From: Angiostrongylus vasorum
Taxonomy: Eukaryota; Nematoda; Chromadorea; Rhabditida; Metastrongylidae
Assembly (NCBI GenBank): GCA_018806985.1
Contig: JADANN010000378.1
Location: 106,524-170,523, forward strand
DNA length: 64,000 nt
Direction: 5' to 3'
Part shown: piece after piece, positions 49,301 through 59,900 of the stretch
Position numbering within the stretch: position 1 is the stretch's first letter
Layout: each line of letters begins with the position of its first letter
The notes under the pieces: generated by a model
Told to the model about the DNA's origin: nothing
What the model saw: the letters and a program-made list of their open reading frames with translations, nothing else
The model's database searches: none
Program-made: the position numbers and the translations under genes

Positions 49301-49718
49301 CTCTAGTGTTATCACATTCATAATACTGTAGCACTGTGACTACTTTTACTCCGGAAGATTGGGTACTCTGTATTTTGGAGGAGATGGGTTTGAAGTAACA
49401 AACTATATTCTCTTACAGATCTTACAATCTTCTATTTAGAATGGACACTCAAATGGTAATTCACCACGCAGGGATTTCATGAACTTCACTCACCTTTGTG
49501 ATCAACTTCGACATCCTCATCCTTCTCTTCATCTTCGTTATCATCGTCTGAGTCATTGCGTTTAGTCCTGGTACGTTTTCTACGTTTCGTTGCCTTCTAA
49601 ATATATGCTCACGAAAGAAACTAACGATACGTCAGCAAGCACTAAGAATACCGTACCTTTGCTATGATATCCCCGTCCTGTCTTGAGTTTTCTTCAAGAT
49701 AAGCATTCTGCCCATCAG
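40395..49718 (-). CDS. CoREST/RCOR-type transcriptional corepressor (ELM2, SANT1, C4 zinc finger, SANT2)
   Basis: Minus-strand exons, 5' to 3': 49718-49657 (uncertain), 49596-49494 (basic RRKRTRTKR then an acidic run), 49109-49027 (ELM2 start, [11 protein letters not shown]), 48155-48063 (ELM2, [18 protein letters not shown]), 47138-46977 (end of ELM2, then SANT1 [15 protein letters not shown]...[10 protein letters not shown]), 46912-46797 (SANT1 end, [11 protein letters not shown]), 45952-45839 (zinc finger CSNC...CFVC), about 45500-45415 (first half of SANT2, [13 protein letters not shown]), 40727-40618 (second half, [15 protein letters not shown]) and 40451-40395 ([18 protein letters not shown], stop). 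Phases agree at nearly all joins. CoREST proteins scaffold an LSD1/HDAC repressor on chromatin in the nucleus; C. elegans has spr-1 and rcor-1, and the paralogue here is not settled. The initiator Met, the exon between the finger and SANT2, and the donor at 49027 are unresolved. The SANT2 intron (45414-40728) hosts an RTE element. Confidence 0.85.
41462..42555 (-). mobile_element. RTE retroelement, 3' half (RT palm to C terminus)
   Basis: Read on the minus strand this gives the later RTE polyprotein: [58 protein letters not shown] (RT catalytic FADD), [13 protein letters not shown], and the C-terminal [33 protein letters not shown] and [11 protein letters not shown]. Stops and frameshifts interrupt it. 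It lies in the sense direction within the SANT2 intron of the CoREST-like gene. See the adjoining 5' half, which is inverted. Confidence 0.8.
42720..44690 (+). mobile_element. RTE retroelement, 5' half (endonuclease and early RT), inverted
   Basis: Plus-strand frames read [52 protein letters not shown] and [17 protein letters not shown] (EEP endonuclease). RT segments follow: [36 protein letters not shown] and [17 protein letters not shown] at about 44540-44610. The frame shifts several times. The homology stops at the same point of the protein where the minus-strand 3' half begins, so both are parts of one insertion. Confidence 0.8.
44955..45001. repeat. (GA)n microsatellite
   Basis: About 45 bp of GAGAGA with minor interruptions inside the SANT2 intron of the CoREST-like gene, just beyond the RTE insertion. 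Confidence 0.9.
45784..45838 (-). repeat. 54-bp duplicated sequence, copy 1, starting at an exon edge
   Basis: On the minus strand the sequence from the donor after the zinc-finger exon (TTAGAAACTACGGGCGTG through CCATTTGGTTTTAAAA) is nearly identical to 47352-47299. It is followed at once by an open stretch [15 protein letters not shown] with no AG acceptor in front. Confidence 0.75.
46160..46515 (+). repeat. SINE A-related repeat (variant A'), copy 3
   Basis: Head GGGCAGATAGCGCAGTAG (A-box-like), B-box-like GGTTTGACCCC, shared AAATTGGTACCAAACTTG block and the A' tail (CTCTAGCCTTGGTATTGC, GACGACGGATGCAAGG). Located in an intron of the CoREST-like gene, antisense to it. Confidence 0.65.
47299..47352 (-). 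repeat. 54-bp duplicated sequence, copy 2
   Basis: Minus-strand match to the sequence at 45838-45784 with about three differences, including one extra G (GAAAGCCATTTGG against GAAACCATTTGG). It lies entirely inside an intron. Confidence 0.75.
47415..47800 (-). repeat. Repeat B arm, copy 3 (solo)
   Basis: Minus-strand arm with the inner GCGGTTTATCACCTCATC-like end at 47418, middle block GATCCACAAAGGCGACGAC and outer end CTTGCACAACCAGTGAAG near 47755. Sits in an intron of the CoREST-like gene, in the same orientation as the gene. Confidence 0.85.
48535..48915 (+). repeat. Repeat B arm, copy 4 (solo)
   Basis: Complete-looking plus-strand arm from GACACTTGAACGGCCCG to GATGAGGCGGTAAACCG. Located in the intron between the two ELM2 exons of the CoREST-like gene. 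Confidence 0.87.
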
Positions 49719-50024
49719 CTTGAATTTTCTTCTTTCAGGAACCAAAGTGGAACAGAGTGGGACTCTGATGATGTTAAAGCTTATACAATTTCGCAAAGTC
49801 TGTAGTATATGTTTGATAATAAACGAAACACACGAACCTAGGACTTCTCATAAACGAAGACTTATAGACGTTTTAAAAAACGTAAAAAATTCTCCCACTT
49901 TTACCCTTAGGACGTTTCAGGCTTTTATCAATACTACAGTTCCATACTTATAGATGATACAACCAAGGAAGTCAGGATGATGGGAACAGTTCGAGGCAAC
50001 GTCGTGGGTAGGACTTGCGTATTT
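49719..50024. other. Upstream flank of the CoREST-like gene
   Basis: The initiator exon should lie here or further upstream. No ATG-bearing exon in the correct phase was identified. Confidence 0.3.
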
Positions 50025-50945
50025 ACTTGAATACAGGGTTTGCCGGTGCTCACTGGTTCTGCGGACTCCAGCATAATTCCCATTTTCGGGGAATTTGCTG
50101 GTTCAGTCATTGCGGTTCCCTGGGTGATCCGAGGTCTGCCTAGCCAAAGCCTGCCCCAGGTCAACCACCACAAGCAGCCGTCGCCCTTGTGGATCAGAAG
50201 AAAATTTGCCACCATGCGACTAATTAGATACACGCACGGTGGTCAATCCTGGCATTGGTTTACTCTTAACTGGGCTTCTTGATGGGAACGGCGGACACCC
50301 TCTCAGCTTAGGAGACCCCGCCGAGCAGACGAATCCCCTCGCTGTGAATCGCAGCCCGACGCCCAGGAACACCTCCCAGCCCCGAAGAGGGCGGTAAACC
50401 GTTGGAAGGACGGCCTATTTTTTTATACTAGAAAGTTCTAAACTATCCATTCCGATGTAAGACAGTATAAAGTGAATTGAACAGTGACGAAGTAGTCCTA
50501 ACAAGAAAGGCAAGAGCAATTGCATCCGTAGTTTTCTATTCTCGGGCTACTACTAGCGATGGCCTCGCAACGGTTTACCGCCTCATCATGGCTGGGAGGT
50601 GTCCCTGGGTGCCGGACTGCGATGTACAGCTGGGGATTCGTCTCCTGGCAGGGGTCTCCCAAGCTGAGGAGTCCGGCGTTTCCATCAGGTAGACTAGCTA
50701 AGAGTAAACCAATACCAGGATCCACCACCGTCCTGGTACCAAAGTCGCATGGTGGCAAATCTTCCTCTGATCCACAAGGGTTGCAATTGCCTGTGGTGGT
50801 GAAGACCTCTGGGGCAGACTTTGCTCAGGCTGACCTCGGGATTCCAGGGAACCACAACGGCTTAAGCAACAGATCTCCGAAAAGTGGAAATTATGCCGGG
50901 GCCCGCACAATCAGTGAGCATGGGCCATTCCAAGTACCAAGTATT
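50025..50945. mobile_element. Foldback element, composite 1 (two B arms around a 150-bp core)
   Basis: A plus-strand B arm (50025-50415) and a minus-strand B arm (50565-50945) face each other around a core of about 150 bp. Outer ends match: TGCTCACTGGTTCTGCGG at the left and, in reverse complement, TGCTCACTGATTGTGCGG at the right. Inner ends both carry the GGCGGTAAACCGTTGG-type motif. The core includes AAGTTCTAAACTATCC and AAAGGCAAGAGCAATTGC and recurs, reversed, at 52.26-52.43 kb. No transposase frame is present. Confidence 0.85.
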
Positions 50946-51607
50946 AAGCACTAGCGATAGAGATACTACACTACATCTTGCTAAAACTAGTACACACAGA
51001 CATATTGGATGCAATGCACACTCAAATTCACAATCAACGTTTAAACAACTGTTTGATTTTTCCGAACTAGCCAAGACAATTACGAGAGGTATCCTATGCC
51101 CTATGTCATAGCTTCTCTAAATAATCCTGGAAAATTGGTTAAACTGGCCAACCCTATCAACTCCCAAAAGTGAGGCATGGTAACGTGCCCTGTCCGCAAT
51201 TGCGGATGCCACAGAATACGTGGGAAACTGAAAATTTCAGTCGCCCTGGGGCTTCCGTTAAAAAGCGGCGCTAGATTTTTTTTCGTGAACTTTTTTTGTT
51301 GTTAGTAGGATTTAAGTCAACTGTAAAACCTTCTTAAGTTATAGTAAGCAACTTAGTGGGATGCCAAGTTAAGTGTATTGACAGGGTGTCCTAGGGTGAT
51401 TTTGCTGTCTGGTACAACCTTTCTATTAGGACATAAAACAAGATTTCGAGACAGAACTTGTGAAAATCCCCTTAGATGTTGACAGCCTTAGTCATTCTTT
51501 CTGTTGCATCGTTACTTTCTCGTTGGTTTTGCTTCCTGATTTTCGTCTTTAAATGAGCTTCTGTTTTGCCAGAGATTGAGAGGCTATACGTTACGATTTT
51601 ATTTCAG
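50946..51607. promoter_or_regulatory. Gap between foldback element and kinesin; possible promoter region
   Basis: The only non-repeat sequence left between the divergent CoREST-like and kinesin genes apart from the 300 bp next to the former. It holds a perfect 14-bp palindrome TCCGCAATTGCGGA at 51193-51206 and ends in a strong acceptor (ATTTTATTTCAG). No TATA-type element could be assigned. Confidence 0.3.
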
Positions 51608-51620
51608 TCGGACTTTTACT

Positions 51621-51702
51621 ATGGAAGGGGATCATGCTTCTCAAAAACCCGGATTGCTCACTAATTCTCGGTCGAATATCCCTCGTGCGATCACAAATAG
51701 AG
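51621..51702 (+). CDS. Possible first coding exon of the kinesin-14 gene
   Basis: An acceptor ending at 51607 is followed 13 bases later by an ATG and 27 codons (MEGDHASQKPG... ending SRSNIPRAITNR), then a donor GAG/GTGCCT. The polar, basic Ser/Pro/Arg composition suits a kinesin-14 tail, and the acceptor could be a trans-splice site. Its phase (1) does not match the best frame of the coil exon at 53202, so an intermediate exon or a different join is needed. Confidence 0.35.
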
Positions 51703-52017
51703 GTGCCTCTATCACTTTCAAATATCTCATCGTTGCTTCTGTTCATTTCATACTGATTGATTTCGCATACGGGGTTGATCACAGCAGTTCTCTTAATCGA
51801 TTTGTTATCTCAAATCCGTTGTCCACGAACGAGGTCAAATTTGCCCTTTGCCTTTGGCTATCACTCCAGGACTTCGCGTTTTCATGAATGTCGTTGAATG
51901 CGTTTCGAGTTCGTTTTCCCTGGAATCCTGGGATAGCTCTAGTGGGTTTCCACCACATACAATCACCGGACTTTGTGAACCGGAGGGAGCTTTTTCCAAA
52001 CAAGTCGTATCACTTTT

Positions 52018-52640
52018 CAGGTCGTCTCCACGACGGGTAGTCGCAGCCATTGTGGATCAGAGGGCGATTTGCCACCATGCGACTTTGATACCAGGACGTG
52101 TGGTGGATCCTGGTATTGGTTTACTCTTAGCTAGGCTTGTTGATGGAAACGCCAGACTCCCTCTATCAGCCTGGGAGACCCTGCCAGGGATGGATTCTCC
52201 CGCTGTACATCGCAGTCCGGCAGTTCAGGATCACCTCCCAGCGGCAAACCGTTGGTAGGCTATCGCTAGTAGTAGCTCGGGAATAGAAAACTGCGGTTGC
52301 AACTGCTCTTGCCTTTCTTATTATGAATACTTCGTTACTGTTCACGGTTCACTTTGTACTCTGTTTTTCATCGGAATGGATAGTTTAGAACTTTCTAGTA
52401 TAAAAAATAGGCAGTCCTTCCAACGGCTTACCGCCTCGTGCCGGGCTGGGTGGTGTTCCTGGGCGTCAGGCCGCGATTTACAGCGAGTGGATTCATCTGC
52501 TCGGCGGACTCTCCTAACTGAGAGGGTGTCTGTCGTTTCCATCAAAAAGCCCAGTTAAGGGTAAACCAGTGCCAAGAATGAACACCGCGCCGTATGTCTA
52601 ATTAGTCGCATGGCGATTTCCTTGATCCACAAGGATTCCT
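52018..52640. mobile_element. Foldback element, composite 2 (both arms truncated)
   Basis: A plus-strand arm (52018-52258), a core (52259-52430) and a minus-strand arm (52431-52640). The core is the reverse complement of the core at 50.42-50.56 kb, so the whole composite is in the opposite orientation to composite 1. Both outer ends are missing here (the left arm starts at GGTCGTCTCCACGACGGG). Confidence 0.82.
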
Positions 52641-52707
52641 TTTTCAGAAGCATTTACTATTGAAGGATCAGAATTTAGCAGTGGTACAGGTTCGTAAAAT
52701 CAGTTTA

Positions 52708-53098
52708 CTAACTTGATACTTGAACCTCCTGACCTCACTAGTTGTGCGGTCCTCATCACAATTTCCGTTTTTGGAAGACTTGCTAATTAAGCCATTGTGG
52801 TTTCTGAACCCCGAGGACAGCTCTGCCAAAGTCTGCCTAAGTCGTCACCACGACAAACAGTCGCAGCCATTGTGGATCAGAGGGCGATTTGCCACCATGC
52901 GACTTTGATACCAGGACGGTGGTGGATCTTGCTATTGGTTTACTCTTACCTAGGCCTCCTGATGGAAACGCCGGACTCCTTCTCAGCTTGAGAGACACTG
53001 CCGGGGAAGAATCCCCCTCGCTGACATCGCAGTCCGACACCCAGGAACACCTCCCAGCCACGATGAGGCGGGAGGCGGTAAAACCGTTGGGAGGGGTT
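52708..53098 (+). repeat. Repeat B arm, copy 9 (solo)
   Basis: Complete plus-strand arm, from ACTTGATACTTGAACCTC to GGTAAAACCGTTGGG, 70 bp after composite 2 and about 100 bp before the kinesin coil exon. Confidence 0.87.
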
Positions 53099-53201
53099 CG
53101 TAAAATTAGTAGCAAAGAAAAGTAAAAGTAGCACTAGTCCTAATCGTTCCCGACATTCTGTTTCATTCCAGCAATTTGATGTGTTCTCGCTTTCTTTTTA
53201 G

Positions 53202-56200
53202 AGTTCACTAGAGACCTTCAAACAGACCACCGCGCTTGAAGGTGGGCAAATGATCGGGATTCAGGCCGCACTGGATGCAGAAAAAGGGCAAATGTGCGGT
53301 TATACAAGCGTCGCTTGATGCTGTGGGTATCCCTGACAGTTCTGCAAAATGATTTTATTAGTTTAGTGGTGATATGAAACCTTATTTAACTTGTAGTTTC
53401 GTGACGAAGTTCTCGTGTAATGGCCGTCAAGTTTCTGGTAAAATTTATTCACCACAGTTTTTGATTTGTTATGAAAAAATTTCAGCAGAAAACTGAGAAA
53501 GTTCGCCTTGAGAACGAACTCAGCGAACGACTGGAAAACATCGGTCATTTGGTATCAGAGCTTACAGCTAAGCGTGATGAACTTCGTGAGAAGGACGAAG
53601 AAATCAGAATATTGCATAATACTGTCATGGATTTAAAGGTTTTTACTTCAATTATTAGCTACCTCCTACACATAACAGAATTACCTTTAGGGTCAAATCC
53701 GGGTGGCCGTTCGTGTTCGACCACCTCTTGGTAAGGGAGCTGGAGATGCCTATTAACCATCTCTCTTAGCCGTGTGTATCTTCTATAAAGCTTGATCAGG
53801 TACAACCTTTCTTTTTTACTCGTATGAAACTTCGTACATCGTTATTTTCTATTACTTGTTGTCGTTATATCGCGATTATTACTAATTATTGCTGTAATTA
53901 TTTGGCACTTGTTATTATTTTCAGTAATCGTCGTTTTCTGTCTCAGCATTCGCGAGATTGTTAAACAGCATACGTTTGCTTCCATACAGTAACACACATT
54001 CAACACAATCGTAGCTGATGTTTCGGCAGAATCGCCTTCTTCATAGCCTGGAAGGCTGAATTAATACGCAGTTTACTAGGCCAAATGCTTCAATAACACG
54101 TACAGCGGCAGCTTCTAGAAAAAACCCACCGTTTTTTTTACGTGACTTCCACTAGGGACGAACAGATTATTATAGTCGCATATGGTTGATCTCTGCGCCA
54201 CCTCACATCAAAAAATTGATTTGAAGATAAAGGGCCAGGTCGCGTGTGGCCTCTCTGCATTCCTCTCTACAATTCATTGTAGGGTTCTTGGCATTTATCT
54301 AAAAGCCTCAAGAATTTTGCGCGTCGGTGTTTGAGTCTCCTGTGCGTGGATATAGACTTTTACAACAAAACCGTCCCAGCTATGCTTTGGTATCCTATGC
54401 GTGCCCCAGTGGGATCTTTTCTCCTGCTTCTCGTTTGCCATTTAGGTGTTCTTCTATACGTATCCATAAAGATCTGCCCGTTTCGCCAATATATTCGTCT
54501 CCGCAAGTACCACAAGAGATCAGGTATATCGTATCTGAACTCATGCAGTCACCGTCCCTTTTCACATAGACGGTCGTATAGGCGGTTACGAACTGACTGA
54601 CGACGTAGAGTAGCCGGTGGTATTTCAACTATCGCAACCGATTCCTCTAGACCTGCCCTTCTTAAGCATCGTTTTATAGCTATAATTACTTCATCGCTAA
54701 TAAAGGGCAACATAAACGGGATTTTCTTTTGGCCAAGTGCTTGGTTTTGGGCCGTCGCTCTCCTTTTAAAAGATGGCAAACGAAAAGCAAGACAAAGTAC
54801 CCCTATAGGGACGCATTGGATACAAAAGCGTAGCGGAGACGATTTTGATATAAAAGTTGCTGTCCTCGCACAGGATGCCAAAACACCAGCGCGCAAGCTT
54901 CTTGAGGCCTTTTGCATAAGAGCAAAAAACCCTACAATGAACGGCAGTTAGAATGCCTCGAGATCACCCGTGATGTGATCTCGCTGCGTACCTTCGTATC
55001 AATCGTTGATGTGGGGAGGTATAGTCGTCAACCGTATGCAACACTGATCAGCGGCCTTTCCTCAGTGGAAGGCACGTAAAAAACGGTGGGTTTTTCGAGA
55101 AGCTGTTGACCATGTGACTGCCGTTTAGATTCTGTATAGGAACTATTCATCAAGTAGTTCCTATTTTCTATATTAGTGTCTGTTTCTTGTTCACCGGTAA
55201 CTATCTTAAATCTATCTTCGCGTCTTCGCTAAATTGCCTGTTAGCCGCTATCTCATGCAGTTGTCTCGCAGGTGGCTGGAAACGGATTCTGTAACTTCTT
55301 TCAATAAACTCCAGCTCCAGCATCTACCGTCCCAAAGAGGTTTCCGAACGAGCAGCTGCGCCTTTTCACACACATGTAGCTCTATCAGATTGTGCTAGTA
55401 GAAGAAAACCTTTAGAACCGCACTCTAGGCGCTGTCTTTAGTTCCCTCTGGCAAAGCTCCACCCACTACAGAAGTAATACAGATAGCCCATGGCCACTCG
55501 TCTTCAAATGTGCGCAACGTTCGTCCGGTCTTCATCCAGTCCCTCAGTTCCTCAATGCTCCAACTTTAGCGTCAGCCTAGCTTCCTTCATTTGTATCAGT
55601 TGTTCTCATTTCAATCTCGTTCGGATATACCCACCTAACCACATATCGCCATATATCAGATATTATTGTTGTACCGTTGTTATTGCTATAAACTGTTATA
55701 ACCCAAACTCGAGGTTGTTCACGACAGTTACGGAAAAAAGTCCAGCGTGGCAGCTACAAGGACTAATATTAACAACGACTTGGTATTCATATAAACTTGG
55801 GAGCTCAATGCCGCAACATTCTCATCTTTCTGTATGTGTTATTGAGGCGTTTGACATGGTAAATTGCATATCGCTATAGCCTTCCAGGCTCTAAAGAAGG
55901 CGATTCTGCCGAAGCGTTAGCTACGATTGTGTCGAATGTGTGTTATTGTATGGAAGTAAACGTATACTGTTTAACAACCTGGCGATTGCTGAGAAAGATG
56001 ACGAATTTTCAATACTGTTACTACTGCATTGTGGTTTCCCGAACGCGGGAGAAACCCAACGCTTCTGACATTTCGTAACGGGAATTATCCTCCCGAATGG
56101 CAAAGGTTCCGTCATCTAATTGGCGTATGTCAGTCTTCCTGTTTTCCGTCTAGTGTAGAGCGCCCACATGGAATTTCATACGATCCGAGGCCTTAACAAG

Positions 56201-56897
56201 AGCGTAAGGGTAAGCATCCGAAGAGGGTGTTCTGGTGTTATAGGTACACAGCAGAAAGCAATCTCCATGGCTTGTTGTGGGCGCTCGTTCTGTACGTTTC
56301 CATTGACGGTCTATGCAATACTGAAATTTGATCGCCTTTCACTGGTCGTCTCACCGCCCAGTATCGTAGGCGGCAACGTCCAGTGTGCGGGCTACAGAGG
56401 CGTCGTTTCGTCGAAACCTCGAGGTCAGCCTAGCCAAAGTCGTTTCCAGCTCGTCATCACCACAGGCAGTCGCCGCCTTTGTGGGTCAGGAGATTTAACA
56501 ACGTGCGACTTGTTTGATACCTTGACGATGGTTGATCCTGGTATTGGTTTACTCATAACTGGGCTTCCTGTTAGAAACGCCGGACTGCTTCTGAGTCTTG
56601 GGGATGAATCTCCCCGCTGTACATCGCAGCCCGACACCCAGGAACAACTCCCAACCACGATGAGGTGGCAGATTATTAGGAGATTATTTATGATTACAAT
56701 GTTATAATGCAATTTCTATTACAACGTTGCTGATGATACCGTTAGATAAAAAAGCTACCTGAGAGAAAGTCGAATAAAAGGACCCGTATGGTGTGAAGAT
56801 GAACACATTAGCCCCGAAAAGGGTAATAGTGTGTTTGCTTCCAACCGCGGACACCTGCGGTCTGCAGTTTTGCAGATATGTCAACGTCATAGTGGTC

Positions 56898-56956
<59 letters not shown>

Positions 56957-59900
56957 GTCATTGTTACTGTTAATATTGCTGATTATTGTTATTGCTTTTG
57001 TCACTCTTACTTCATTTTATTATTTGTGATCATTTTAGGGAAAAAGGATCTCAAGTTTTCGAATTTCAAAGGGTTTTTGGTCCAAATGTGAGTCAAGAAC
57101 GCGTGTTCAACGACGTGCAAGAATGAATTATGGTGTGTAGTCGTATTTTTTAGTTTTAGGGACGGAACTTCTGATATAAACATTTTTCAGTCTTGTCTGC
57201 ACGGGTACAATGTTTCTATTATAGCGTACGGATAGACAGGGAAGTGGTAAGACGCATACGATGAGAGGAGGTATTTATTCACAAGCAGTTCCGTTAACTC
57301 TATGAATTTAAAGGTCTATGCTTTCTCCATCAGATTCGTATCGAACAGATTTTATCGAGTGAGCCTTGTATGGAGTGTCCTATTACGACAGCCAATGGCT
57401 TTGCGCTATTTTTAGCCAAACCAGTTACTCGGCATGTAAATCTTGTGTATAATCTTTAACTTTTCTAGGTGGAGGTGAATCTGAAGGTCTTATTCCACGA
57501 GCTGTAAAGTTCCTTTTCCAGTCGAAGGACAAGTTATCGGACCTAGATTGGACATTCGAATTCAAGGCATCTTTTGTGGAAGTATACAATGAGGAAGTGT
57601 ATGATTTGCTCGCTGAGAGAAATAAGCTTGAATTAAAGATGGGTGCACGAATCACGACTGTCAACGGTTTGAAATACTATGACATAAATGACAAGGACGA
57701 TGTGAATTTAGGAATCTGTGTACACTCCTACCTAAATAGTTGATAGCTTAACAGTATTTGTTTTCACTGCAGTTTGGTTTAGGTGGAAAACATTCTATTG
57801 ATCGCTGACAGGACCCGATCAACGGCCGCTACGAAGTGCAATGAACAGTCGAGTAGAAGTCATGCAGTTTTCGAACTATCTATGGAAGGAAATAACAAGA
57901 CTTCCCTGTAAGTGTTTTTTCTCATTCTATATCTTCCAATTTGTTGCCCGTGTTTAGTTGATCTTGTTTTTACATTACTGGGGATCATAGTAGGAAGTGT
58001 TTACTTGGATATGTAGAACACCTGTCATCGCGAGTATTGCGAGCTCCAGAAGCCTTCTCATTCGTTTCTTAGCCCCGCCATCGTTGGTTATTTTGTTGGT
58101 AATCTTCGAGTAGGGGTGAATTGTGTGAGTAATATGCTCTGGTCTGTAAAGCGTTTGTTGCTTAATGCAGCTGATTGGTTTTAGCCAAAAAACACGTGTA
58201 GATCGTGTAGATGGTTCTCCCAGAAGTCTTTTTGGGATCTAATGTGCAGTTCTAGCCACCTACTTGTCTATCTGTCTTCTATTCTTATCGTATGACTAAC
58301 ACAGTTGTGCTTCGTTGAGGATTAGTAATCTTCTAGGTCGCGAATCTGAGCTACGTACTATGGTTAGACGTTTTGTGTGCTGGGAACATTTCAAAAGACA
58401 TCGTTCTCGCGCACTGTAGATGGTGCACAATATTTTCGGCGTGACTGAATCGAATTATCAGCCCACATAGGCTGCGTATTTGAATGCTGGGAGGATCGTT
58501 GAGTCAAAAAGGTGAGCGCGGTGCTTGGATTCATTAGTTGGTGAGTGGCTACTATGGAAAGCGACAAACACATTCCATACCGTCTTCTTCGTGTTGTTTG
58601 TTCTCCTGAACGTCAAAGGTATACGTACAAGGTTGTCTCTGTAATCAGTGAACTATTCATTTCGAGTGTTCACCTTCTTGCCGTGGGTTTTTTCGTCCAC
58701 TGTGTGTTCCTCATGTTTACGCGTAATTCAATCCTTTTCTCCTCTTGTTAAATTCATTGATTATCGTTTCTGCTTCGTTGCTACTTCTCGAAAAGATGAC
58801 AATGTTTTCAACTAAGCGAAGATTTGAAGGAATTTGCCGCTAATGTTGTGCTGTTCTCTTTCTCGGTCGAGCGATTTTATTATCCACTGCAAAGTAAACT
58901 GCTTTGGCGAAACAATTTCATGTTGCTGAACCTCTTTCCCTGTGGAAATGGTAAGGATCGTTGAAAGAGTTGCATTTTTTACCGAAATTACGATTGTAGT
59001 CAGCTTAAGTTTTTATATAGAACTCATCCACTCCTTAATCGACGAACGCTGACAGCATTGGGTTCTTTTCGATGATATCAAACCCTTTTTTCATTTTTTA
59101 CGAAATCTTAAGGCAAGGAGCAGTTGGTATTCTCAACAAACTTCTTTCATCTAAGACACGGCATGGGTGTCGTCCATGTAGCAGACTCAGTGGATGTGCT
59201 TTAGTTAAAGCCCTTGATATGCGCAATATGGTGGACTTTGTGAAGACGTTGTAGTGCGTAATCAAGAAACACATCTATCAATAGTTGCGAAGATCCCTTC
59301 GCTCACCGTTCTGGAGGAGGGTGACCTGGGTGGTCTTTTCGAATGCTCTGGGAATCTTCTGACGACATGATGAGGTGTCACATCGGTTGCCGAGAAGTGC
59401 ATGTAGTTAATGGTTGACAACTGAAAGGAAGTTGGAGGTGATGCTATCCGGGAAAAAAAGCTTCTCTTCATGCTTTCTGTTCTAACTCGAACTTCAGAAG
59501 GCAGAATATGGGGTGGTTTTTTTCCAGAGGAAATTTGAAGCCTGTCATATGAGACAGCTTGGTAGGTAACAGATGGGTGCATGACAAAAATTGCCCCTCC
59601 GGCATTTTGTGACTGAATTTTTCTCTATATATGCTAAGCCTCCCATCATCCAATAGGCGTATGTCGCTGCTTTTTCTACCTTTTTTCTCCTATATGGCGA
59701 CGAAATTGGATTTAATGCAACCTGCAGCCTTAAAAAGAGCGCGACGATAGGCGTATGAGGGACTATTCTGGTAGTATAGATGCACGCAAAAAACCGTTAC
59801 CACGGCATGTGGTTGTTTCGATCCGGCTCCAGTGACGTCCAGCGCAATCCGAAATTTAATCAACTGACGCCGTAGACGGACGCACCCGGTGTGGGTGATA

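Larger units (their letters stand above)
53731..57038. other. Large kinesin intron region packed with repeats
   Basis: Holds two inverted Penelope-like fragments, a B arm, repeat C copy 5 and an (ATT)n run. At least one missing motor exon (covering the segment between beta-1 and FEFQRVFG) should be here; I did not find it. The stretch 55150-55850 shows neither a known repeat nor an exon. Confidence 0.5.

Noticed and set aside
50498..50954. Overlapping open frames of 86-131 codons on both strands
   Set aside because: They lie in repeat B arms; the same frames recur at 39.5, 48.7, 52.1, 52.9 and 56.5 kb with broken versions, so they reflect repeat sequence, not a gene.
51848..52258. 136-codon plus-strand frame
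   Set aside because: Its right half is the B arm of composite 2; the left half has no motif.
57221..57244. A tiny intron removing the P-loop stop
   Set aside because: A GT...AG pair exists around the TAG but would be about 14 bp, far too short to be spliced.
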